Assembly (NCBI GenBank): GCA_023663525.1
Contig: JAMPHF010000002.1
Location: 64,499-128,498, forward strand
DNA length: 64,000 nt
Origin: Bacteroides sp.
GTDB taxonomy: Bacteria > Bacteroidota > Bacteroidia > Bacteroidales > Muribaculaceae
Direction: 5' to 3'
A program made the translations under genes and the position numbers. Each line of letters starts with the position of its first letter. Within the stretch, counting starts at the first letter, position 1. Below are positions 34,059-43,097 of the stretch, one piece after another. A model generated the notes under the pieces. The model did not search any database. It was not told where the DNA came from and saw only the letters and a program-made list of their open reading frames with translations.

Positions 34059-34205
34059 CTACCCGACCTTCAGTCCTGCCATTTTTGCCAGTTGTTCCGG
34101 AGTAAGGACAGTGTGCTTCTTCGAGAAATGCAGACTGTTCATCTCCCGCGCGCTCAGCTTAACCGCTCCCTTGATTTCAACTCGTTTGACTTGCTTCTGT
34201 TCCAT
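34059..34205 (-). CDS. 48-aa leader-like peptide (natural-product-precursor-like)
   Basis: This short ORF starts 15 bases after the VKOR gene's stop on the same strand. The peptide begins MEQKQVKRVEIKGAVKLS, continues AREMNSLHFSKKHTVLTPEQ and ends LAKMAGLKVG. The N-terminal half resembles the leaders of Bacteroidales natural-product precursors, a basic stretch then L-S-x-x-E-M-x-x-L, but there is no Gly-Gly cleavage site and no Cys. The second half could be a short amphipathic helix. Its place as last gene of a thioredoxin/C39-VKOR operon, just before a strong terminator, argues that it is real. The function is unknown. Confidence 0.65.
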   Translation of the reverse strand: MEQKQVKRVEIKGAVKLSAREMNSLHFSKKHTVLTPEQLAKMAGLKVG

Positions 34206-34220
34206 AACTTGTAGAGTTTT

Positions 34221-35273
34221 TTATGAGTCACGCGATGATGTCAGACTGTCAGAGCCGCCATTGTCAGACGGAAGCATCTCAGATTTGTCAATCACCGTCA
34301 TCAGTCGATTAAGTCCCAATAAAACCGTAAGGTAGGTGAGTCCGAGGACGAAAAATTCAATCCTCAGCGGGAAAATTCCTTTAAGCCATCCTCCACCGAG
34401 ATAGCAGAAGAACAGCAGCCACAGCGAAGCCTGAACACTCACGCAGAGCGTACACCACGCCTTGGCTCTGAACTTCTGATACCAGATGCTCCAGAAGGTA
34501 AACGGAAGACAGCAGACGTTACATGCGGCAAGATAACAAATCCATTGCGGGAACATCAACAATGTGAGGAGGCTGACCGAGAAATAGGAGAATCCAACCT
34601 CGCTCCAGCCAAAAATCCCGAAGAATTTTGAAGCCTTCATCTCCAGCACACTGTCACATCCTCCCGCCTGAAGGACACCACACACCTTGTCGGCAGCGAC
34701 ATTCTTGATTTTAGCAGACTTCTGCACGAGCAGATAGGTGAGCCACAATCCGAACAGATCGACCAGTGCTATACACCATGTGGACCATGAACGATAAAGC
34801 CCGTTTGCAACAAACAGATAGACGAACAAAGCCGCCGCACCGCCGACGAGTACCCATGTCTTGGCTTTCGCTATGAAGATGTCGCGGACATGTGAGCTGT
34901 AATCCGGCTCAATTGACGCAGATGTCGGATAGGCAATCAGCACGATGCGGTCCCACACGCTCTTGAACTCGTCAACCGTCATTCGCTCCGAATGACCCTG
35001 AGTGAGATATGTCATCATGCCGTCACTTACGCCCGTGACTATTATGAATCCGCCCTTGGTGTGCGCTATGAAAGGCACACTGAGCATTGAGAGGTCATCG
35101 GGCGACGCAAGGCGAAGCGTCTCATTCTCTATCCCGTACTCCTCAAGCAGTTTGGATAAACCGAAAAGCGAATTGAAGGGCATGATGGCAAAACGGCTGT
35201 CGGAATATCCGACAGTGTGTTTGACTCCAAGCACCTGCAGGAAGTCATTGAAAATATTGCTCTCGTCCACCAT
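34221..35273 (-). CDS. Degenerate C39-like domain fused to VKOR domain, membrane protein
   Basis: The 350-residue protein has an N-terminal C39-peptidase-like domain (about 1-117). Its catalytic Cys is missing, the usual G-H-F is GGF (74-76) and the Asp position is altered, so it should not cleave peptides. A VKOR domain (about 135-330) with five membrane segments follows; it carries the redox pairs Cys198/Cys206 and Cys274-T-L-Cys277. VKOR reoxidises a thioredoxin-like disulfide-forming partner using quinone. It lies 28 bases after a thioredoxin gene, the likely partner, and just before the 48-aa peptide. Related Bacteroidetes proteins accompany peptide-export or RiPP loci. Confidence 0.85.
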   Translation of the reverse strand: MVDESNIFNDFLQVLGVKHTVGYSDSRFAIMPFNSLFGLSKLLEEYGIENETLRLASPDDLSMLSVPFIAHTKGGFIIVTGVSDGMMTYLTQGHSERMTVDEFKSVWDRIVLIAYPTSASIEPDYSSHVRDIFIAKAKTWVLVGGAAALFVYLFVANGLYRSWSTWCIALVDLFGLWLTYLLVQKSAKIKNVAADKVCGVLQAGGCDSVLEMKASKFFGIFGWSEVGFSYFSVSLLTLLMFPQWICYLAACNVCCLPFTFWSIWYQKFRAKAWCTLCVSVQASLWLLFFCYLGGGWLKGIFPLRIEFFVLGLTYLTVLLGLNRLMTVIDKSEMLPSDNGGSDSLTSSRDS

Positions 35274-35301
35274 GGCTCAATTCTGTTACTGATACAAACC
35301 T

Positions 35302-35595
35302 TTACTTGAATGACTCAACCTTTGAGAGAAGAATCTCACCGTCAATCTCACCGCTGTGACGCCACACCTCCGTGCCGCCGTCATAGACTATGAATGTAGG
35401 GATTGACTGGACACCGGCCTCGTTGGCAGCCTCCGTCTCAACATCAATGTCATATTGATAGACGGGGACACTGCCGGCAAGAAGTTCCTTGACCTGTGCC
35501 ACAATAGGCATCATGCGCTGGCAATGAGGACACCACGATGCGTAGAACTCAACGAGAACCACGCGCGAACTGTTAATAGCTTCACTGAATGTCAT
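35302..35595 (-). CDS. Thioredoxin-family protein with CPHC active site
   Basis: The 97-residue protein is a minimal thioredoxin fold with FYASWCPHC (Cys22/Cys25) and the cis-Pro segment SIPTFIVYDGG. CPHC is the DsbA-type oxidising motif, not the reducing CGPC of thioredoxin. No signal peptide is seen, so either it acts in the cytoplasm or it is exported by another route. It begins a three-gene set with the C39-VKOR protein and the 48-aa peptide, and a perfect inverted repeat (35603-35647) lies just before its start. Pairing with the VKOR protein is inferred from adjacency. Confidence 0.88.
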   Translation of the reverse strand: MTFSEAINSSRVVLVEFYASWCPHCQRMMPIVAQVKELLAGSVPVYQYDIDVETEAANEAGVQSIPTFIVYDGGTEVWRHSGEIDGEILLSKVESFK

Positions 35596-35602
35596 AATTA
35601 TA

Positions 35603-35647
35603 GCGTTTTAGGTAATCAAACTAAATTAAATTCTTTACCTAAAACGC
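35603..35647. promoter_or_regulatory. 13-bp inverted repeat before the thioredoxin gene
   Basis: GCGTTTTAGGTAA (35603-35615) and its exact complement (35635-35647) are separated by 19 A/T-rich bases and end 7 bases before the thioredoxin ATG. It could be an operator or an mRNA hairpin. It is not followed by a T-run and does not look like a plain terminator of cinA. Confidence 0.55.
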
Positions 35648-35713
35648 CATAATCAATCCTAAGGTTTAGCCAAAATGGCTATAACCGGAGTCTTTTCACA
35701 TAAATTTCACCTT

Positions 35714-36985
35714 TCAATTCTCCGAGTCAAGTTTCCGAAGGAGCTTGACAGCCATGATGAGCGCACGTGTGGTAGACGATTCAATCACACGCGACCGCGT
35801 ACCCGTGAAATGATATGTCTCGACCTCGCAAAGTGTCATATTCTGAGGTGTAACGACTGCCGCCGCTATGCAGACTGTCCCGACCGGTTTGTCCGCTGTC
35901 CCACCTCCGGGACCGGCAATCCCACTGGTAGCCACCGCGACTTTCGCACCCGTGACATTGAGGACACTCTCTGCCATCTCGCGCACGACCGGGAGGCTGA
36001 CGGCTCCATTATCATCCAAAGTCTGTGAGGACACGCCAAGAACACGCATCTTCACATCATTGCTGTAGCTTACGACCGAACCGACAAACACTTCAGATGA
36101 ACCGGGAATCAACGTCAGCTCATGGGCAATATTACCGCCCGTACAACTTTCGGCTGATGCGAGAGTCAGTCCCCGCTTCGCGCACTCTTTAAGCAAGATT
36201 TGGGCAGGAGTCAAATCCTCAGCCGCTATCACGGCATCGCCAAGCATGAGCCGCAACTCGGCAGAAGCCCTGCTAACTTCAGCGGAGATAAAATCCTTGT
36301 CGGGATGCACCCCATCAATCCTAAGCCTTATCAAACCCGGTTTGGGAAGATAGGCAAGATGGAGATAGTCGGGCAAAGCCTCCTCCCATGCCGCAATCCT
36401 CTCGGCAAGACCACTCTCAGTGTAGTCCGTCACCATGAGCACGGCGTGTTCTATATCGACATTCGTGTGGAATTTTTCGCGCAATTGCGGGAAAACCTCA
36501 CTCTGAAACATCTCGCGAGTCTCAAACGGAACACCGGGCATGGCGACAAGCACTTTACCATCACGCTCGAACCACATTATCGGAGCTGTCCCTACCCGAT
36601 TCTGAATCACACGACACGAAGTGGGGACAATTGCCTGCGCCGCCGTGAGGTCATTGAGCTTGAAACCTTTTCTGCTCACCACTTGCTTGACATTCTCAAG
36701 CACCGAAGCATCCTCGACAAGCTCACCTCCGAAATAGTCGCGCAACACGCCTTTTGTGATGTCGTCCTTCGTCGGACCAAGACCACCGGTTGTTATCACG
36801 ACATCGCTGAGCTCCAACGCGCGGTCAATCGCACGACGGATCTCATGAGCCTCATCGCCGACAGCCTGCACATCATTCACCTCCCAGCCATAAGGAGCAA
36901 TATGGCGGGCAATCTCACCCGAATTTGTATCTGTCACCTGACCAAGCAACAGCTCATCACCTATGACAATAACCGATAACTGCAT
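35714..36985 (-). CDS. cinA: CinA family: nicotinamide-nucleotide amidase/competence-damage protein
   Basis: The 423-residue protein has an N-terminal molybdopterin-binding-like domain (VIVIGDELLLGQVTDTNS, then VITTGGLGPTKDD), an ADP-ribose pyrophosphatase-type domain in many bacteria, and a C-terminal deamidase domain (LASAESCTGG, VAVATSGIAGPGGGT). The C-terminal domain converts NMN to NaMN in pyridine-nucleotide recycling. Length is the full two-domain form. It is co-directional with tsaD upstream, separated by 36 bases of heptamer repeats. Confidence 0.94.
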   Translation of the reverse strand: MQLSVIVIGDELLLGQVTDTNSGEIARHIAPYGWEVNDVQAVGDEAHEIRRAIDRALELSDVVITTGGLGPTKDDITKGVLRDYFGGELVEDASVLENVKQVVSRKGFKLNDLTAAQAIVPTSCRVIQNRVGTAPIMWFERDGKVLVAMPGVPFETREMFQSEVFPQLREKFHTNVDIEHAVLMVTDYTESGLAERIAAWEEALPDYLHLAYLPKPGLIRLRIDGVHPDKDFISAEVSRASAELRLMLGDAVIAAEDLTPAQILLKECAKRGLTLASAESCTGGNIAHELTLIPGSSEVFVGSVVSYSNDVKMRVLGVSSQTLDDNGAVSLPVVREMAESVLNVTGAKVAVATSGIAGPGGGTADKPVGTVCIAAAVVTPQNMTLCEVETYHFTGTRSRVIESSTTRALIMAVKLLRKLDSEN

Positions 36986-36995
36986 GTAAATCTCT

Positions 36996-37030
36996 AAAAC
37001 TTAACCCTTAACACTTAAAACTTAATATTT
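36996..37030. repeat. Heptanucleotide repeat array between tsaD and cinA
   Basis: Five consecutive 7-mers (AAAACTT, AACCCTT, AACACTT, AAAACTT, AATATTT) run across the short gap and into the tsaD stop codon. Two units are the reverse complement of those at 96-109. Confidence 0.75.
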
Positions 37031-38044
37031 AATCTGCACTCTCGCATAAGGCGTCGCATCATAGCGGCAGAAATCACGGTCGAGATACTTAAAATAGGCC
37101 GCAATCGCAACCATAGCCGCATTGTCGGTGGTGAAAACCCTCGGCGGGATAAAAGCATTGAGACCGCGACGGCTACAATAGTCAGCCACAGCATTGCGGA
37201 CACCTGAATTGGCGGAAACCCCGCCACCGATTGCCACAGTCTTCACTCCCGTCTGCTTCACTGCCTTGTCGAGCTTATCCATCAGTATGTCGATGATGGT
37301 TTTCTGAAGCGATGCGGCAAGATCGGCCTTATTCTGCTCTATGAAATCGGGATTAGCCTTCAGCTCATCACGCAGGGTGTAGAGAAACGAGGTCTTGAGA
37401 CCGCTGAAACTATAATCCAAGCCCGGGATGTGGGGCTTTGCAAACTTAAACCGCTCGGCATTGCCTTCGGACGCAAGACGGTCGATATGCGGACCGCCCG
37501 GATAGGGAAGCCCCATCACTTTCGCACACTTATCGAAAGCCTCGCCGGCCGCATCGTCAATTGTCTGCCCGAGAATCTCCATGTCATTATAGTTCCTGAC
37601 AAGGATAATCTGACTGTTGCCACCCGACACGAGGAGACAGATGAAGGGGTATTCAGGAACTGCATCATCCTCCTGCCGCCGCACGAAATGCGACAGCACA
37701 TGACCGTGGAGATGATTGACATCGATTATCGGTATGCGCAACCCGAGTGAGAGTCCCTTTGCAAAGCTCGTCCCGACCAGAAGCGACCCGAGCAGACCCG
37801 GTCCGCGCGTGAAGCCGATGGCCGACAATTCCTCCTTGGCGACACCGGCACGCTTCAACGCCGTATCCACCACCGGGACGATGTTCTGCTGATGGGCACG
37901 TGACGCCAGTTCGGGGACAACTCCTCCGAACTCCGCATGAACTTCCTGTGATGCAATGACATTGCTAAGCAACACTCCGTCGCGAATCACTGCCGCCGAT
38001 GTGTCATCGCACGACGATTCAATACCCAATATGACTATACTCAT
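37022..38044 (-). CDS. tsaD: tRNA N6-adenosine threonylcarbamoyltransferase TsaD
   Basis: The 340-residue ASKHA-fold enzyme forms t6A37 on ANN-decoding tRNAs together with TsaB, TsaC and TsaE. It begins VILGIESSCDDTSAAVI and has the metal-binding HLHGHVLSH motif (two His, about 110-118) and the LLVSGGNSQIILV nucleotide block. Length is normal. A TAATTTTG box lies upstream (38067-38074, minus). The stop codon overlaps the heptamer array before cinA. Confidence 0.97.
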   Translation of the reverse strand: MSIVILGIESSCDDTSAAVIRDGVLLSNVIASQEVHAEFGGVVPELASRAHQQNIVPVVDTALKRAGVAKEELSAIGFTRGPGLLGSLLVGTSFAKGLSLGLRIPIIDVNHLHGHVLSHFVRRQEDDAVPEYPFICLLVSGGNSQIILVRNYNDMEILGQTIDDAAGEAFDKCAKVMGLPYPGGPHIDRLASEGNAERFKFAKPHIPGLDYSFSGLKTSFLYTLRDELKANPDFIEQNKADLAASLQKTIIDILMDKLDKAVKQTGVKTVAIGGGVSANSGVRNAVADYCSRRGLNAFIPPRVFTTDNAAMVAIAAYFKYLDRDFCRYDATPYARVQIKY

Positions 38045-38134
38045 ACTCTGATTTTGATATTTTTCACAAAATTAGCAATTTTCGCAAAGATTTTGAGCGC
38101 GTAATGACGATAAGTGATGATAAAAACATTTCAG

Positions 38135-39571
38135 TCACTTCCAACACTCGGTTTCCGCAGCAAGCTCCGGAATTGTCGCGGAATGATAGACCGGGTCATG
38201 CCCCGCCCGCAATTGCGCGCGATAATCACGCAAGAGTATCAGTGCATATCTCCCGAGCATTATGATGGCCACGAGGTTGCAGAGCGTCATCATTGCCATC
38301 GTTATGTCGGCAAATCCCCAGACAAGATCGAGCGACGTAACCGCACCGGCGTAGACTATGCACCCCACGAGCAGACGATAGACGTTTATGAGCATATCAT
38401 TGTCAACAATGAACCTGATGTTTGTCTCGCCGTAATAGTAGTTGGCTATAATGCTCGTGAATGCGAAAAAGAATATGGCGATGCTCACAAATGTTGACCC
38501 GACCTGAGTCCCGCCCCCGAGACCGGCATCAATCGCATGTTGGGTAAGCACTATCCCGTCATGTCCGTCCATGAAAACACCGCTGCAAAGTATGATGAAT
38601 GCGGTGGCGGTGCAGACGAGCAGCGTGTCAGTGTAGACTCCGAGGGCTTGGATAAGCCCCTGCTTCACAGGATGTGTCACCGAAGCTGTGGCAGCCGCAT
38701 TCGGGGTAGAACCCTCTCCCGCTTCATTGCTGAACAGTCCCCGCTTGACACCCATGATCATCGCACTACCGATTGTGCCGCCGATGGCCTCATCAACGCC
38801 AAACGCATTTTTGACAATCAGGGTCATGATTTCCGGAAAGTGCGTGATATTCATGCATATTATGACAACGGCAAGGAGTATGTAGGCCACAGCCATGACG
38901 GGGACAACAATCTCGCTGAACCGCGATATGCGCTGTACTCCTCCCCAGATGACCACAAGCGTCAACACTCCGAGACACCACGCCGTCAGCTCCGGCGCAA
39001 TGCCGAACGATGTCTCAAGCGCACCGGCCACCGTGTTGGACTGCACCGAATTGAATGCAAAACCAAAAGTCAGAGTGATGAGCACCGCAAACGTCACCGC
39101 CCACCAGCGTTTGTGAAGTCCTTTGAGTATGTAGTAAGCCGGACCGCCCATAAACGACTTCTCTCCCCTCACCTTGAAAAGCTGAGCGAGGGTTGACTCG
39201 ATGAAAGCACTCGCCGCCCCGAATATCGCAATGACCCACATCCAGAACACCGCGCCCGGACCGCCAATCACTATGGCCGTGGCGACACCCGCAAGATTCC
39301 CCGTCCCGACACGCGACGCTATCGAGAGGGCAAATGCCTGAAATGAACTGATGGTGCCATGATGAGGCTCGTCGGTCTTGCGATGGTCGTTGTCGCGCTT
39401 GCCGGAATGGACAAGCAGCCTGACCATTTCGCCGATCATCCTGAACTGCACTCCCCGCGTTGCAATCGTGAAGTAAATTGCAGCGAGCAAGAGTACTGTC
39501 ACCATCACATAATCAGTCAGCACCCCACTAATGGCACTGACAATGTCCTGAAGTGAAAAATCATTCGTCAT
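38135..39571 (-). CDS. Sodium:alanine (AGCS) symporter
   Basis: The 478-residue protein has about eleven hydrophobic segments. It shows the AGCS family blocks RMIGEMVRLL, SIASRVGTGNLAGVATAI, GGPGAVFWMWVIA and SAMIMGVKRGLFSNEAGEGSTPNAAAT. Members import alanine or glycine with Na+ or H+. The length is normal, and the start is supported by a divergent promoter region (39580-39616). Substrate specificity cannot be read from sequence. Confidence 0.93.
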   Translation of the reverse strand: MTNDFSLQDIVSAISGVLTDYVMVTVLLLAAIYFTIATRGVQFRMIGEMVRLLVHSGKRDNDHRKTDEPHHGTISSFQAFALSIASRVGTGNLAGVATAIVIGGPGAVFWMWVIAIFGAASAFIESTLAQLFKVRGEKSFMGGPAYYILKGLHKRWWAVTFAVLITLTFGFAFNSVQSNTVAGALETSFGIAPELTAWCLGVLTLVVIWGGVQRISRFSEIVVPVMAVAYILLAVVIICMNITHFPEIMTLIVKNAFGVDEAIGGTIGSAMIMGVKRGLFSNEAGEGSTPNAAATASVTHPVKQGLIQALGVYTDTLLVCTATAFIILCSGVFMDGHDGIVLTQHAIDAGLGGGTQVGSTFVSIAIFFFAFTSIIANYYYGETNIRFIVDNDMLINVYRLLVGCIVYAGAVTSLDLVWGFADITMAMMTLCNLVAIIMLGRYALILLRDYRAQLRAGHDPVYHSATIPELAAETECWK

Positions 39572-39579
39572 AATGATGG

Positions 39580-39616
39580 CAAATTTACGAAAAAAATACG
39601 ATTTTTATTAACTTTG
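39580..39616. promoter_or_regulatory. Divergent promoter boxes, symporter and TlpA-like genes
   Basis: TAAATTTG on the minus strand (39580-39587) and TAACTTTG on the plus strand (39609-39616) both match the -7 consensus, each close to its gene. Confidence 0.6.
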
Positions 39617-39651
39617 CGATACATACTCCCAATAATCATTTGTCGTGAAAT

Positions 39652-41136
39652 ATGTTTAAACATCTGTTAGTCTATTGTTGTATCCTTCTTCTTGGGACGA
39701 ATGCTTTTCCGGCAAAGCTGTCGTTTGGCGACTCTCTGATGAAAGACACTACTTTCGTTCTCAGAGGAGAGATGTCCGAAATATGGAGAAATCATAACGT
39801 GAAATTCGCCGTCACCGATCCGCTGAAAAATCACAGTCATGAAATAGAATTGAAAAACGGACAGTTCGAGATGTCAGTACCGATGCGGGGATTCATGGAG
39901 GACATCTATCTCTACATAGATGCGACTATTACTCTCCCCGTCAATGCCGGTGACACCATCACACTCGCTATCGGAGATGATGACATGACGCTCTCCTCCA
40001 CGGATCCGAAGAAGAATCTCGACCTGCAGCTCGCATACACACTTCACAAGAAAATGCGCCGCAGGTACATGGAGATCAACCATACGTACAATAATTTCCA
40101 CAAACTCTCCCAAAACGGAACTCATCTGACACCTGAGACCGATTCGCTTTTCTATGATCTCATTGACCGCATACACAAGTATCACCAAAGATATGAGACC
40201 GTGGTCGACACGTTCATCGCCAACCACGGTGAGCTGCACAATGAGGAATACTTCAGGATAAGCAGCTACTTCTCACCGCTCAAGTTCGCTGCGTTCTGCC
40301 ACGGACTGCCATTCATCAACTCAACAGTCAGACTGTCCGGCGCACAACCCGCTGTGGATTACACGAGCTACAATGAATCGTGGCTGAGCTATCCATGCTA
40401 CCGAGGATTTACAAAAGAATATCTGAACATGGCGGCCAACGACGCGGCAGACACGTTCAAGGGTGGCAGTAGCAAAGATCTGATGATACGGAAGTATGAA
40501 TTACGCCGGGCCATGGCACCAACTCCATTGCTGGCAGATCTGGTCAACATGTTTGAACTCTACTCAGTGATAAGATACCCGGGACCCGATGTTGCCCGGA
40601 AGGACTTCGCCAATATTTATAATCTGATCGAGACCGGTTCAATCCGTGAGACAGTCTCGAAATTCATTCCTGACATCGAAAAAATCCTGCCGGGCAAACC
40701 GGCTCCCACGCTGACACTCGTCGACTCCGACGGCACGAGCAAGACGCTTGTCGACTTCAAGGGGAAATTCGTCTATCTCGACTTCTGGGATTTTGGATGT
40801 GCTCCCTGCATGAGGGAATTTACCGTCATGCCTATGTTCAAAGAACATTTTGCAGATATTCTCGACAAGGTTGAAATCATCACGGTATGTGCCTCCAACC
40901 CCGGCAAACAGAAATTCACCGACTTCACACAGAAGCATGGCATGGATGACCTGAACATGAAGATTGACAGCAAAAGATCTGACAATTGCTATCGGGAATT
41001 GGTGTTCCCGTCCTACATACTCATAGATCCGGATGGAAACATTGTCGAATTCAACACCATGCGTCCAAGTCAAATTCTGCGTGCAGCAAAAAATGGAGAA
41101 CGTACAATATTTGAAAAAGCCATAAGGGAACGATAA
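39652..41136 (+). CDS. Secreted TlpA-like thioredoxin-domain protein
   Basis: The 494-residue protein has a signal peptide (about 1-20), a long N-terminal region (about 25-340) with an early beta-rich DUF4369-like part and a helical middle, and a C-terminal AhpC/TlpA thioredoxin domain (about 345-494) with Cys383-A-P-Cys386 in FWDFGCAPCMREF. Such Bacteroidetes proteins are periplasmic disulfide reductases or oxidases. It stands alone with its own promoter and a terminator after it; the specific partner is unknown. Confidence 0.87.
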   Translation: MFKHLLVYCCILLLGTNAFPAKLSFGDSLMKDTTFVLRGEMSEIWRNHNVKFAVTDPLKNHSHEIELKNGQFEMSVPMRGFMEDIYLYIDATITLPVNAGDTITLAIGDDDMTLSSTDPKKNLDLQLAYTLHKKMRRRYMEINHTYNNFHKLSQNGTHLTPETDSLFYDLIDRIHKYHQRYETVVDTFIANHGELHNEEYFRISSYFSPLKFAAFCHGLPFINSTVRLSGAQPAVDYTSYNESWLSYPCYRGFTKEYLNMAANDAADTFKGGSSKDLMIRKYELRRAMAPTPLLADLVNMFELYSVIRYPGPDVARKDFANIYNLIETGSIRETVSKFIPDIEKILPGKPAPTLTLVDSDGTSKTLVDFKGKFVYLDFWDFGCAPCMREFTVMPMFKEHFADILDKVEIITVCASNPGKQKFTDFTQKHGMDDLNMKIDSKRSDNCYRELVFPSYILIDPDGNIVEFNTMRPSQILRAAKNGERTIFEKAIRER

Positions 41137-41167
41137 GCGCATTTTTATCACACCTGAAAACATAGGA

Positions 41168-41207
41168 TTCCCCACCGCCGACTGATACGTCAATCAACGG
41201 TGGGGAA
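41168..41207. terminator. Terminator between convergent TlpA-like and pgm genes
   Basis: TTCCCCACCG (41168-41177) pairs perfectly with 41198-41207. A short T-run follows on the plus strand. Confidence 0.75.
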
Positions 41208-41260
41208 TTTGCTATCATTACCTCCCCATGACCGGGGATTCAATTTTTTATTTCAGTTGC

Positions 41261-43009
41261 TCATGCGATGCCGAGGTCTTTCTTGAGACCTTCGATCTTC
41301 TGATTTGCGAGTTCACCGCACTTGTCGTAGTCCTCGATCTTCGCCATGGGGACTTTCACCTCCATGTAGAACTTGATCTTAGGCTCTGTGCCTGAAGGAC
41401 GGACAGAAACCTTCGACCCATCTTCGGTGAAGTATTGAAGCACGTTTGATGTGCAGGGGAAGTTGAGCTTTTCGGTAGCGTTCGTGTCAGTGTGTGTGAG
41501 GGTCAGTGTAGCGTAATCCTTGATCACAGTGACAGGGCTTCCTGCGAGTGACTTGGGAGGATTCTCACGGAATTTCTTCATGAGAGCCTGAATCTCCTCC
41601 GCACCGGTCTTGCCCGGACGGACCACAGACACACCGACCTCACGGCTGAAACCATACTTGAGGTAGATATCGGCAAGCATTGCCTGGAAATCCATACCCT
41701 TATCCTTTGCCCATGCGCAAGCCTCAGCCAAGAGCGAGCAAGCAGAGACTGCATCCTTATCGCGGACGAATGTCTCGGCAAGGAAACCATAGCTCTCCTC
41801 ACCGCCACCGAGATAGCGGAGCACATCCTCATTGTCGCGCATCACTGCGGCAATCCACTTGAAGCCAGTGTAGCAGTCATAGAGACGCACGTTCATGGCC
41901 TCGCAGATCGACTTGATGGTCTCGGTTGTCACGATGGTCTTGACGGCATACTCATTGCCCTTGAGGAGACCAAGCTCCTTATTGCGGGTGATGATGTAGT
42001 TGAGAAGAATCATCACGATCTGGTTGCCGTTGAGAAGCACATACTCACCGCTGTTGTCGCGGATGACGCAACCGACACGGTCAGCGTCAGGGTCGGAAGC
42101 CATGACGATGTCGGCGTTGACTTCCTTAGCCTTGGCGATAGCCATTGCCATAGCGGATGGAACTTCGGGGTTCGGCGACTCTACGGTCGGGAAATCTCCG
42201 CTGGGGACATCCTGCTCGGGGACGTGGATGACGTTCTCGAAACCGAAGTTGTGGAGCGACTCGGGGATGAGCTTCACGCCCGTTCCGTGGATAGGAGTGT
42301 AGACAATCTTGAGATCCTTGTTTTTGGCAATTGCATCCGGGCTGAGTGAGAGACCCTTGATTTTTTCAAGGTAGATCTTGTCAACTTCAGGACCGACAAT
42401 CTGGATTTTGGACTTGTCGCCCTCAAACTTGATGTCCTCACGTTTGATTTTGTTGACATGGTTGATGATATTGACATCGTGGGGAGCGATGATCTGTGCG
42501 CCGTCTTCCCAGTAAGCCTTGTAACCGTTGTAGATCTTGGGGTTGTGTGATGCAGTAATGTTCACGCCGCTCTGGCAACCGAAATGACGGATTGCAAACG
42601 AAAGTTCGGGAGTAGGGCGGAAACTGTCGAAAAGATACACCTTAATGCCGTTAGCCGAGAAAATATCAGCCACAATCTCAGCAAATTTGCGGGAATTGTT
42701 GCGAACATCATGACCGACAGCCACGCTGATTTCAGGAAGATCCTTGAAATTCTCTTTAAGATAGTTGGCAAGACCCTGGGTGGCCGCGCCGACAGTGTAT
42801 ATGTTCATGCGGTTGGTGCCTGCACCCATGATGCCACGCAGACCGCCTGTGCCGAATTCGAGATCACGATAGAAACTCTCGATGAGTTCGGTCTTATCGT
42901 CAGCGTCGAGCATACGTTTCACCTCGGCGCGAGTCTCATCGTCATAACCGTCACCAAGCCAAACTTGGGCTTTAGCGGTGACCTCTTTCAATAACTGTTC
43001 GTTTTCCAT
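41261..43009 (-). CDS. Phosphoglucomutase/phosphomannomutase
   Basis: The 582-residue alpha-D-phosphohexomutase interconverts sugar 1- and 6-phosphates. Active-site Ser lies in NITASHNPKIYNGYKAYW, the Mg site is SDPDADRVG, the sugar-binding loop is GGGEESYGF and the phosphate loop RPSGTEPKIKFY. The length matches the PGM2-like group. It would link glycogen breakdown (glycogen cluster at 29-34 kb) to glycolysis and nucleotide-sugar synthesis. It has an exact promoter upstream. Confidence 0.95.
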   Translation of the reverse strand: MENEQLLKEVTAKAQVWLGDGYDDETRAEVKRMLDADDKTELIESFYRDLEFGTGGLRGIMGAGTNRMNIYTVGAATQGLANYLKENFKDLPEISVAVGHDVRNNSRKFAEIVADIFSANGIKVYLFDSFRPTPELSFAIRHFGCQSGVNITASHNPKIYNGYKAYWEDGAQIIAPHDVNIINHVNKIKREDIKFEGDKSKIQIVGPEVDKIYLEKIKGLSLSPDAIAKNKDLKIVYTPIHGTGVKLIPESLHNFGFENVIHVPEQDVPSGDFPTVESPNPEVPSAMAMAIAKAKEVNADIVMASDPDADRVGCVIRDNSGEYVLLNGNQIVMILLNYIITRNKELGLLKGNEYAVKTIVTTETIKSICEAMNVRLYDCYTGFKWIAAVMRDNEDVLRYLGGGEESYGFLAETFVRDKDAVSACSLLAEACAWAKDKGMDFQAMLADIYLKYGFSREVGVSVVRPGKTGAEEIQALMKKFRENPPKSLAGSPVTVIKDYATLTLTHTDTNATEKLNFPCTSNVLQYFTEDGSKVSVRPSGTEPKIKFYMEVKVPMAKIEDYDKCGELANQKIEGLKKDLGIA

Positions 43010-43097
43010 ATAATTTTAGGGGTTAAATTGTTTTCCTTATGGTATATCATTCAGCTTGGTGAAATGATTCAGGTCTGTTTTAGAATTGTGACTAAGG

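Noticed and set aside
36200..36979. 259-codon plus-strand frame opposite cinA
   Set aside because: Antisense shadow; cinA motifs are clear on the other strand.
38537..39196. 219-codon plus-strand frame opposite the alanine symporter
   Set aside because: Antisense shadow of membrane segments; no own signals.
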